Part shown: piece by piece, positions 16,585-23,733 of the stretch
Position numbering within the stretch: position 1 is the first letter of the stretch
How the letters are laid out: each line of letters starts with the position of its first letter
NCBI GenBank assembly: GCA_013298675.1
Contig: JAAFIJ010000005.1
Coordinates: forward strand, 1-23,905
Length of the DNA: 23,905 bases
Direction: 5' to 3'
Source of the DNA: Rhodobacterales bacterium
GTDB lineage: Bacteria > Pseudomonadota > Alphaproteobacteria > Rhodobacterales > Rhodobacteraceae
Position numbers and translations under genes: made by a program
Notes under the pieces: model-generated
Database searches by the model: none
Seen by the model: the letters and a program-made list of their open reading frames with translations, nothing else
What the model was told of the DNA's origin: nothing

Positions 16585-18230
16585 CAGATCCGCTCCTCCT
16601 GTGGTTCCATCCAGCCACGGAGAATTTCCAGCGATTCGTCTTGCCGTTCGTCGATCAGGCGCCGCAACCGGGCGACCGGATCCATCTCATTGGTCACAGA
16701 GGCGGCCTGAGTTTGCGCGAGGCGAGTTACGGCACGGCCGTCATCAATCTCGCCCGTCAACGCAATTGTTTGTCCGGATCCCGCGTTGGTACCCGGGAGG
16801 GCCAGCTGCATGCCCGGCAGGGCCAGTCGTCGCTCGCGCTTGGGCGAAGACATCAAAATTGGCCGAATGACAAAGAGACCCAACACCAATGCAACCACCG
16901 AAAGCGTAACCACTTTGATGATCTCCATCAGATTAAGCGTGCCAAATAGGGCGGCGAACACGCCCGTGGGAGGTGCCGCGTCGATAAGAATAATCGGTTG
17001 AAAGTTAAGAGACTTCATGGTGAGGACATCTCCACGTGCGGTGTCGAGCCCAGCAGCCGAAGTGACCAGCTCACGCAAAACGACCAACTCTTCTTCGGGG
17101 CGAGGGGTCGTCGTTTGGGTGCCGTCAGTCGCGGTCACGGTTTGGCCATCGATCAACACAGCAACCGAAACTCTTTTGATATCGCCCGGTGTCTTCACAA
17201 CATTGCGCTGAGTTTCCGACACCTCAAAGTTCAGCATTTCACGCGACTTCGAATTCTCGCTTTTGGCTCCTCCCGCACCAGAAGCGGCACCTTCAGGTAA
17301 GTTTGACGCGACGGTTACCGCCCCACCTTGGCCTTGATCGCTCCCACTGCTTTGTTCGGTGTCAGAGGAAATTGCCACTCTGCCCTGAGGGTCCAAAAGT
17401 CGCTCAGAAATCGTCTCACTTTGACTGACGACATCAACGGACACTTCTACGATGGCTTTTCCTTGGCCAACGCGAGCCTCTAAAAGGCGTTCAATGTTGT
17501 GCTTTATTTCCTGCGCCTTGGTATCGGCGACGGCTGACGGACGATTCTCTTCTGCGCCCGACAAAACCAGACCGGTCGATGCGTCGATGACAGTGACATC
17601 CTGAGATGCCATTCCAGGCACCGATGCCGCAATTAAGTGACGTACGCCGCGCGCTTGCTCTTCGGTGATGGTTGCGCGCGACGTGACGCTGATGCTGGCA
17701 GTGGGTTTGATGTTGCGTTGAAATGGTTCTGACGGAGCTTGGGCGATGTGAACACGAGCAGAGCGGATCTGCGGGCTTGCCATGATCGTACGCGCCAGTT
17801 CCCCTTCTTTGGCACGCCAATAGGTGGCGTCAAACATTTGTGACGTCGTACCAAAACCTGAAAGCCCGTCCAACAATTCGTATCCGCTGCCGCCATTTGC
17901 AGGCAAGCCTTCGGACGCCAAAGACATGCGCAAACCGTCGCGCGCCGTTTCATCCACATAGATCGAATCACCGCGTACTTCATATCCAACGCCCGCTGTT
18001 TCAAGCGCAGCAACCACATCGCCGGCTGCGGAGGATTCGAGTCCGGCATAAAGTAAGGCCATTGTCGGTGTGTTGGCCAAGCGGCTAAGCCCTAAAACCG
18101 CGAAAAAAACGGCCACAGTTGCACCAAGTATGATCACTCGCTTGCGCATGTCGAGTGATCGCCAAAGCGAAAGTATGCTCTCCACCGAAGTCTCCAAACT
18201 GTTCGGGCTTTCTGCCCCTTGGATCAGCAT
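16584..18230 (-). CDS. fliF: Flagellar MS-ring protein FliF
   Basis: A 548-residue inner-membrane protein that forms the MS-ring, the base of the flagellum. The first membrane helix is at about residues 31-49. The YscJ/FliF ring-building domain spans about 52-225, with ANGGSGYELLD and FQRNIKPTASISVT. The FliF C-terminal periplasmic domain spans about 245-420. The second membrane helix is at 436-459. The cytoplasmic tail ends DPVARLRRLIDERQDESLEI (517-536) then LRGWM, the expected FliG-binding segment. fliG itself does not follow. It is the first gene of fliF-fliH-fliN-fliP and is divergent from fliL. There is no strong ribosome binding site at ATG 18230. Confidence 0.95.
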   Translation of the reverse strand: MLIQGAESPNSLETSVESILSLWRSLDMRKRVIILGATVAVFFAVLGLSRLANTPTMALLYAGLESSAAGDVVAALETAGVGYEVRGDSIYVDETARDGLRMSLASEGLPANGGSGYELLDGLSGFGTTSQMFDATYWRAKEGELARTIMASPQIRSARVHIAQAPSEPFQRNIKPTASISVTSRATITEEQARGVRHLIAASVPGMASQDVTVIDASTGLVLSGAEENRPSAVADTKAQEIKHNIERLLEARVGQGKAIVEVSVDVVSQSETISERLLDPQGRVAISSDTEQSSGSDQGQGGAVTVASNLPEGAASGAGGAKSENSKSREMLNFEVSETQRNVVKTPGDIKRVSVAVLIDGQTVTATDGTQTTTPRPEEELVVLRELVTSAAGLDTARGDVLTMKSLNFQPIILIDAAPPTGVFAALFGTLNLMEIIKVVTLSVVALVLGLFVIRPILMSSPKRERRLALPGMQLALPGTNAGSGQTIALTGEIDDGRAVTRLAQTQAASVTNEMDPVARLRRLIDERQDESLEILRGWMEPQEERI

Positions 18231-18243
18231 TGAGCGATCGGTC

Positions 18244-18258
18244 TTAATAATCGGTTAG
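18244..18258. promoter_or_regulatory. CtrA-like box in the fliF/fliL divergent gap
   Basis: TTAA-N7-TTAG differs from the CtrA consensus at one base. It lies in the 75-base gap between fliF and fliL, centred about 55 bases before the fliL start and about 21 bases before the fliF start. The spacing to fliL is like that at motB and flgE. A single site could serve both directions. Confidence 0.55.
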
Positions 18259-18305
18259 TGACCTTCGATCTATGTTTGTTCTTGTAAAAAGACTGGAGCG
18301 ATACA

Positions 18306-18797
18306 TTGGCAAACACAGAAGTGGCGGGCGAAGTCGCCGAAGAGCCGGCGAAAAAACCTTTAAAGAAGCCTCTCTTGATTGGGCTTTTGCTTGCTTTATT
18401 GCTGGGCGGTGGTGGCTTTTACGCCGTCTTTTCAGGAATGATTTTCGGCGCGCACGCGCCCGGTGCGCCAGCAGAAGTGCACGCGGAAGACACACCGCAA
18501 GTTGCCTTTGTTCCAGTTGAGCCGATTATCATCAATCTGGGCGGAGGTGGGTCCAAAGAAATCTTGAAATTTTCCTGTCAACTTGAAGTGGTCGCCCAGC
18601 ATCAAGAAGCTGTTCAACATCTGCTTCCGCGCATCTCGGACGTGATCAACAGTTACTTGCGGGCCGTGGAACCCCAAGTGCTTGAGGATCCCACAGCCTT
18701 GGTGCGCATTCGCGCGCATTTGCTGCGCCGCCTCCAGATGGTGACGGGCGAGGGTCAGGTGCGCGATGTCTTGATCACTGAATTTATTCTGAACTAG
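18306..18797 (+). CDS. fliL: Flagellar basal body-associated protein FliL (TTG start)
   Basis: A 163-residue single-pass inner-membrane protein that surrounds and supports the stator units. The cytoplasmic N-terminus is followed by one membrane helix (about residues 23-43) and a periplasmic domain with FVPVEPIIINLGGG and ILKFSCQLEVV, ending in RDVLITEFILN as usual for FliL. The start codon is TTG, chosen because GGAG at 18295-18298 is seven bases upstream and no ATG in this frame gives a protein with the membrane helix. It opens a rightward unit with an uncharacterised gene, a MotE-like gene, motA and a large exported protein. Confidence 0.92.
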   Translation: MANTEVAGEVAEEPAKKPLKKPLLIGLLLALLLGGGGFYAVFSGMIFGAHAPGAPAEVHAEDTPQVAFVPVEPIIINLGGGGSKEILKFSCQLEVVAQHQEAVQHLLPRISDVINSYLRAVEPQVLEDPTALVRIRAHLLRRLQMVTGEGQVRDVLITEFILN

Positions 18798-18806
18798 GGG
18801 CGCAAG

Positions 18807-19196
18807 ATGCAGTTTTTCTCAGATTTATTGCTAGCTGCAGGCGCATTCGGGGCCGCCCTGTATTGTTATGTCTTGTCAGCTCGGTTGAAGAAATTCACCA
18901 CGCTTGAAACCGGAATGGGTGGAGCGATCGCGGTGCTGTCAGCACAAGTCGATGACATGACTCAGGCCTTGGCCAAGGCACAAGGCGCGGCCAGCGTGTC
19001 TGTTACGACACTGGAAACACTTACGTTACGGGCCGAAGGGGCATCTGCAAAGCTGGAACTTCTGGTCGCCTCACTGCACGATTTGCCTGAACCTCATGAC
19101 GCTGCAAGCTTTGGGCCGCGCGAAGAGTCTGATCGCAGCAAGGTGCGCTTTGTGCGCAGACGCAATCCCAGAGACGATTTGGAGGCCGCAGAATGA
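18807..19196 (+). CDS. Uncharacterised membrane-anchored coiled-coil protein
   Basis: A 129-residue protein I cannot assign to a characterised family. It has one N-terminal hydrophobic segment (about residues 4-24, LLLAAGAFGAALYCYVL). A helical, probably coiled-coil region follows (about 35-95), and then a charged, basic tail with KVRFVRRRNPRDD. The short N-terminus before the helix and the basic residues after it suggest the bulk is cytoplasmic. It starts 9 bases after fliL, and its stop overlaps the MotE-like start by four bases (ATGA). Being fixed between fliL and a motility chaperone-like gene suggests a role in stator assembly or basal-body organisation, but that is inference from position only. 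Confidence 0.8.
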   Translation: MQFFSDLLLAAGAFGAALYCYVLSARLKKFTTLETGMGGAIAVLSAQVDDMTQALAKAQGAASVSVTTLETLTLRAEGASAKLELLVASLHDLPEPHDAASFGPREESDRSKVRFVRRRNPRDDLEAAE

Positions 19197-19768
19197 ACCC
19201 TTCGCGCCATAAATCTGGAAGAAGTGTTTTGATGCTTTTGGCACTCACACTTGCGTCATCAGGGGCTTTGCGGTTGGGAAATGGGGTTGGTGCGGCCATG
19301 GCCAAGTCCAATGAGACTGAAGTTGTCACAGATGAAACGGTCGATCTGGCGCTGTGTCCAGAACCACCTTTGGCGCTTGCACAAGCATTGACCGCGCGTG
19401 AACAGAAAGTGCTGGCCCGCGAGGCAGCAGTGGAAGAGCGCTTGGCGGCGATGGACCTTGCTGAAACAGCCATCACGAAAAGACTTGAAGAGATGGCAAA
19501 ATCTGAATCAGAACTGAAAGCTACTTTGGCACTTGCGGATGGCGCTGCAGAAAACGACCTTGCGCAACTGACGTCTGTTTATGAGGCGATGAAGCCTGCT
19601 GACGCTGTAAAACTCTTTGGCGCAATGGCACCCGAATTCGCAGCGGGTTTTCTGGGGCGCATGTCACCAGCCGCTGCTGCCGCGATTCTCGCGGGCATCG
19701 AACCAAAACAAGGCTACGAAATTTCCGCACTTTTGGCGGGAAGAAATGCGCTCGCTCCTACAGAATGA
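19193..19768 (+). CDS. MotE-like protein with MgtE-N-type domain
   Basis: A 191-residue protein with an N-terminal hydrophobic signal or anchor (about residues 12-28), then a predicted coiled coil (about 64-112, rich in Glu, Lys and Ala). The compact helical domain at 122-183 (LTSVYEAMKPADAVKLFGAM, then FLGRMSPAAAAAILAGIEP) resembles the MgtE N-terminal domain. This architecture matches MotE, described in rhizobia as a periplasmic chaperone for the motility protein MotC. No MotC is recognisable here. The client may be the large exported protein encoded two genes downstream. It overlaps the preceding gene by four bases. I leave the symbol blank because the match is by architecture and context. 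Confidence 0.78.
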   Translation: MNPSRHKSGRSVLMLLALTLASSGALRLGNGVGAAMAKSNETEVVTDETVDLALCPEPPLALAQALTAREQKVLAREAAVEERLAAMDLAETAITKRLEEMAKSESELKATLALADGAAENDLAQLTSVYEAMKPADAVKLFGAMAPEFAAGFLGRMSPAAAAAILAGIEPKQGYEISALLAGRNALAPTE

Positions 19769-19826
19769 TCGCAGGTTCTTAACCTAATTCAATGACAGTG
19801 CCAGTAGTGACAGTTTTAGGGGAAGC

Positions 19827-20699
19827 ATGATGTTCGGAGTAATCGGTATTGTCGTGATCCTCGTCATGGTTTTTGGCGGGTTTGTCCTTCATGGCGGCAA
19901 CTTGGGCCCTGTTTTTGCGGCCATGCCGTTTGAAATGATCATGATTGGCGGCGCGGCTATCGGGGCATTTTTGATATCGAACGACTTTGCTGCGGTCAAA
20001 CAGACCGTCAAGGATATCGGGAAAGTGTTTAAGGGGCCAAAATGGAAACCCAACGACTATCGGGATTTATTGTGTCTGTTGTTCGAACTGATCAGGATTG
20101 CGCGATCAAACCCGGTCACGCTTGAAGAACACATAGAAAACCCTGAAAGCTCTTCGATTTTTTCTCGTTACCCTCGCATTCAACACGATCATGAAACAGT
20201 TGATCTGATTTGCGATACTTTTCGGGCTGCGTCGATGAATTACGATGACCCGCATCAAGTCGAAGAGGTGCTGGACAAGCGGATGGAGGCCGCCCAAACC
20301 CATGCGCTTCATTCGAGCCATGCCTTGCAATCGATTGCCGATGCTCTTCCCGCGCTCGGTATTGTTGCGGCGGTTTTGGGGATCATCAAAACCATGGGAT
20401 CCTTGGATCAACCTCCTGAAATATTGGGGAAAATGATCGGATCCGCCTTGGTGGGCACGTTTTTGGGGGTTTTTCTTGCCTATGGGCTGATGGGTCCGTT
20501 TTCGACAAGGGTGAAGGCTGTTGTTGATGAGGATGGTCATTTTTATCAATTGGTTCGTGAAGTTCTGGTGGCCAACCTATACCGACATCCACCGAATATT
20601 TGCATTGAAGTTGGACGTCAAAACACGCCGCACCACGTACGTCCAACATTCGCGAATCTGGAAGAGGCTTTGCGCGGTCTTAAGCAGGAAGCAGCATGA
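19827..20699 (+). CDS. motA: Flagellar motor stator protein MotA
   Basis: A 290-residue membrane protein of the ion-driven stator. Hydrophobic segments lie at about residues 3-21, 34-51, 172-192 and 204-223. The cytoplasmic loop holds FELIRIARS with Arg90 and TLEEHIENP with Glu100, at the positions of the FliG-contacting Arg90 and Glu98 of E. coli. LPALGIVAAVLGI with Pro175 and YGLMGPF with Pro224 match the conserved prolines near the proton path. AGGGGA at 19818-19823 is upstream; ATG 19827 or 19830 may be used. A TTAACC half-site at 19779-19784 is not a full CtrA box. Its partner motB lies about 10 kb upstream. Its stop overlaps the next gene by four bases. Confidence 0.95.
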   Translation: MMFGVIGIVVILVMVFGGFVLHGGNLGPVFAAMPFEMIMIGGAAIGAFLISNDFAAVKQTVKDIGKVFKGPKWKPNDYRDLLCLLFELIRIARSNPVTLEEHIENPESSSIFSRYPRIQHDHETVDLICDTFRAASMNYDDPHQVEEVLDKRMEAAQTHALHSSHALQSIADALPALGIVAAVLGIIKTMGSLDQPPEILGKMIGSALVGTFLGVFLAYGLMGPFSTRVKAVVDEDGHFYQLVREVLVANLYRHPPNICIEVGRQNTPHHVRPTFANLEEALRGLKQEAA

Positions 20700-22870
20700 T
20701 CCGTCTCCTCTTGGTCCTTATGACAATTGCCATGCCGGCTTTTGGTGATCTTCGTAAAGTTAGTGCTGGCGATCACGATGGTTTCACCCGACTGGTTGTA
20801 GAGTTTAACCAAAGGGTGGATTGGCAGTTTGGCCGCACGGCTGATGGCTATGAATTGCGCACCAGCGGCAAGGCTAACCCCTACGATCTGTCCAAAGTGT
20901 TTGATATCATAGGAAAAACGCGATTGGCTGCCGTTTGGGCAGATCCGCGGACAGGGAATTTGCGGATAGGTATCGCTTGCGCCTGCTTTGCCATTCCCTT
21001 TGAATTTCGCCCGGGAATTGTTGTTATTGATCTGAAGCAAGGCAAACCACCGGCGGGGTCATCGTTCGAATTTGAACTGCCGGCCTTGTCCGTTGATCCT
21101 GAAAAGGCTGCGCCGCCCGTCAAGCCAGTGCCAAGGCCCGAACCTGTCGATCCGGCGATGTCCTATAATTGGTTGCGGCCGCAACCTCTGCCCGTTGACG
21201 ACCTCCATCAGCCAAAGCCCCTTGATGAGAAGGCAAAAAGCGAAGTAACGGATCTTTCGCTACCCCCCCTGTCCTTGGAGATCTTGCAAGATAGCGTGCT
21301 GTTTGCGCTTGCGACAGGTGCCGCAAAAGGCGTTGTTGAACTTGAAATGCCGCGCGACTCTGCTCCACGTGTTCCGCAGGGGCCATTGAAATCTGCGCGG
21401 GTCGCCTTTGGCAGCATGCCGGGGTCACTTCAACGCTATGCTGATCCGGTGATTGACGAACAAAGGCCGCTTGAGACTTGCCAACCGCCGGAAACGCTCA
21501 GCATCTATGAATGGGGTAACGACACTGCATTTGCAGAGCAACTCGCGATAGCAGGTTCTGGTTTGACAGGTGAGTTTGACAAACCCGATCCGGTCACTGT
21601 TGAAAAATACGTTCGCTTGCAGATTTTCGGCGGCTTTGGTGCCGAAGCACGCGCAGTTTTGCAAGCATTTCCTGATCTTGTCGAAGGCGCTGATGTTCTT
21701 GAGAGCCTAAGTTATCTTGTGGACGCAGAGCCTGAAAATGCGACCTATTTTGACGGTATGATCACCTGCGCTGGTCCCGCTGCGCTTTGGGCCTTGTTAC
21801 AAACACCTCATTTGCCAGTCGGGACCCCAATAGACCAAGAGGCCGCGCTGACGGCGTTCTCTGCTCTGCCCAAACACTTACGCCGATTGCTGGGTGAGGC
21901 TTTGGTTGAAAGATTCACTGTGTTGAAACTGCCAGCCCCCGCGCAAGCTGTCCGGGATGCCACAGAACGAGGCCGCAAACCGATGGAAGGTAAAACCGAC
22001 CTGGCCGCGGCCGAATGGGCATTGGCGAATGGAAAACCCGCTGATGCGACAAAAATGCTGGAAGAAATCATGAAAAACCCCGGACCAGAGGCCGCAAGGG
22101 CGCTGATCGCATGGGTTGATGCGCAGACAGCGCAGCTCTTGCCTGTCGACGAGACTACGGTTTTGGCGCTTGAAGCCTTTGGCGCGGAGCTTGCAGGCCA
22201 ACCCCAAGAACAAGACCTGAAACGGGCGAAGGTCTTTGCCCAAGCCGGTTCTGGGAGGTTCACGCTTGCGTTGGCTGGGGCAAATGAGGGAGCAGATCAA
22301 AGCAGGGTTTGGGCTCTTTTGGCGCAAAATGGCACAGATTCCGCGATTTTGGAAGACACTCTTGGTATGTGGATTGAAGCATCACCGATGATGACCGATC
22401 AGACAGCCCAAAAGCTGGCCGAGCGCCTTCTGGGCCTCGGTTTTCCCCAAGCTGCGCGGGACTATCTTTCGCAAACTGACAAACCAGATCCCCTTCTGGG
22501 CGCCCGGATTGAACTGGCAAACCTTGATTCACAGGCGGCGTTAATGGCGCTTGGTACGCTCAAAAGTATAGATGCGATGACCTTGCGCGCTCAAGCGACG
22601 GAACTGATGGGCAGAACGGAAGAGGCGCGGCGTTTGTACGAAGAAAATGATCTTGCAGACCAATCAGCGCGCCTCAGCAAGACCGCCAGAGACTGGGACC
22701 GGGTTGCCAAAGATACTACAGGGCCATGGGGCCCGGTCGCGCTGTCAGTTGTGAAAGCGGAGGGAGATGTTGCCGCGGGCACATTGTCTCGCGCGGCACG
22801 AAGGGTGGAATTATCGGCACAACTGCGCAACGAGGTCCAAGCATTGCTTGACGCTACAAAGGTGAATTGA
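20696..22870 (+). CDS. Uncharacterised 724-residue exported protein coupled to motA
   Basis: I do not recognise this as a characterised protein. A Sec signal peptide covers residues 1-17 (LLLVLMTIAMPAFG). Residues 20-118 look beta-rich (TRLVVEFNQRVDWQF, GIVVIDLKQGKP) and faintly resemble AMIN-type envelope domains; Cys95 and Cys97 form a CAC motif. A proline-rich linker runs from about 130 to 190. The remaining 480 or so residues are Ala/Leu/Glu-rich and helical, like degenerate TPR-type repeats. The start overlaps the motA stop (ATGA), so translation is probably coupled. The MotE-like gene upstream and this periplasmic location suggest a stator-associated role like that of rhizobial MotC, although MotC is shorter (about 430 residues) and no clear similarity is visible. 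Confidence 0.85.
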   Translation: MIRLLLVLMTIAMPAFGDLRKVSAGDHDGFTRLVVEFNQRVDWQFGRTADGYELRTSGKANPYDLSKVFDIIGKTRLAAVWADPRTGNLRIGIACACFAIPFEFRPGIVVIDLKQGKPPAGSSFEFELPALSVDPEKAAPPVKPVPRPEPVDPAMSYNWLRPQPLPVDDLHQPKPLDEKAKSEVTDLSLPPLSLEILQDSVLFALATGAAKGVVELEMPRDSAPRVPQGPLKSARVAFGSMPGSLQRYADPVIDEQRPLETCQPPETLSIYEWGNDTAFAEQLAIAGSGLTGEFDKPDPVTVEKYVRLQIFGGFGAEARAVLQAFPDLVEGADVLESLSYLVDAEPENATYFDGMITCAGPAALWALLQTPHLPVGTPIDQEAALTAFSALPKHLRRLLGEALVERFTVLKLPAPAQAVRDATERGRKPMEGKTDLAAAEWALANGKPADATKMLEEIMKNPGPEAARALIAWVDAQTAQLLPVDETTVLALEAFGAELAGQPQEQDLKRAKVFAQAGSGRFTLALAGANEGADQSRVWALLAQNGTDSAILEDTLGMWIEASPMMTDQTAQKLAERLLGLGFPQAARDYLSQTDKPDPLLGARIELANLDSQAALMALGTLKSIDAMTLRAQATELMGRTEEARRLYEENDLADQSARLSKTARDWDRVAKDTTGPWGPVALSVVKAEGDVAAGTLSRAARRVELSAQLRNEVQALLDATKVN

Positions 22871-22919
22871 CGCGCATTGCCTCTGCGCCTGTAAATGCAC
22901 GACTGTCTTTGCCCGTACG

Positions 22920-22933
22920 TGCCGCAAACGGCA
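22920..22933 (+). terminator. Weak hairpin after the motA-coupled gene
   Basis: TGCCG-CAAA-CGGCA forms a perfect 5-base-pair stem with a 4-base loop 50 bases after the stop at 22870; ATCATTTT follows. The T run is displaced, so this is at best a weak terminator. The rest of the 177-base gap to the transglycosylase gene shows no gene and no clear promoter or CtrA box. Confidence 0.3.
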
Positions 22934-23047
22934 ATCATTTTGCTAAATCTGCGCAAGAATTTGGGCTTGGTTACCATTCCGAAACGACTCGGTCGTTAGC
23001 ATCAAAACCAAGTGGTCAAAGCATCAAGAGAATTGGGTGAAACCTAA

Positions 23048-23731
23048 ATGTCCATTTCACAGACATGGCAAACGATGCTTGCGGTAACCGTCTTTGCGGT
23101 GTGGTCGACCATGGCCTTTGCTTTGGATCCGCGCGAGGCTTGCTTTGCCGCGGCGAAGGTCGCGGCTGCAGAGACGTCTGTCCCGCTGCGCATTTTGACT
23201 GCGGTCTATTCGGTTGAAACGGGGGCACAACGCGAGGCACAGTTTTCTGGCTGGCCCTGGTCGCTCAACATTGCCGGGGTCGGACACCGCTTCGATACGA
23301 AAGAGCAGGCGGAAGCATTTGTTGAGGCCGCCCTGAATGCCGGCAAGCGCAACATCGATATCGGGTGTTTTCAAATCAATATTCGCTGGCACAGCCGGAA
23401 CTTCAGATCCTTGACCGAAATGTTTGACCCAACGATCAACGCGAGATATGCCGCGCTGTATTTGTTAGACCTTTTTGCACAACATGGTGATTGGAAAATC
23501 GCTGTCGGAGCCTACCATTCGAATGACCCGGCCCGTGCAGAACTTTATGTTCAGAAAGTAGAGGAGCAACTGTACCGGCTGGTCGGCGACGCCTCCGGCG
23601 CCAACCGGCCGCAGAACTTATATATCCCAAGCCAAAATAACTTCCCACTGTTTCAAGGCAGTTCAAGCGCCTCTGCGGGTTCGACCTTTCCCTTGCTTGC
23701 ACCGAACCAACCTTTGATCGTGGTGCGCTAG
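23048..23731 (+). CDS. Exported lytic transglycosylase (SLT domain), probably flagellar
   Basis: A 227-residue protein with a signal peptide (residues 1-25, cut after AFA). The SLT fold follows: catalytic Glu57 in LTAVYSVETGA, WPWSLNIAG (69-77), GCFQIN (106-111) and AYHSNDPARA (155-164). Cys32 and Cys107 could form a disulfide. The enzyme would cleave the MurNAc-GlcNAc bond of peptidoglycan in the periplasm. The WPW...NIDIG insertion between Glu57 and GCFQIN is like transglycosylases of conjugation systems. Position two bases before flhA suggests it opens peptidoglycan for the rod, comparable in role to SltF of Rhodobacter sphaeroides. A Ser/Asn-rich C-terminal tail has no recognised domain. 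GGGTGA lies before the start. Confidence 0.88.
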   Translation: MSISQTWQTMLAVTVFAVWSTMAFALDPREACFAAAKVAAAETSVPLRILTAVYSVETGAQREAQFSGWPWSLNIAGVGHRFDTKEQAEAFVEAALNAGKRNIDIGCFQINIRWHSRNFRSLTEMFDPTINARYAALYLLDLFAQHGDWKIAVGAYHSNDPARAELYVQKVEEQLYRLVGDASGANRPQNLYIPSQNNFPLFQGSSSASAGSTFPLLAPNQPLIVVR

Positions 23732-23733
23732 TC

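Noticed and set aside
19779..19793. Possible CtrA box before motA
   Set aside because: Only the first half-site (TTAACC) fits; the second is CAAT, which matches TTAA at one base of four.
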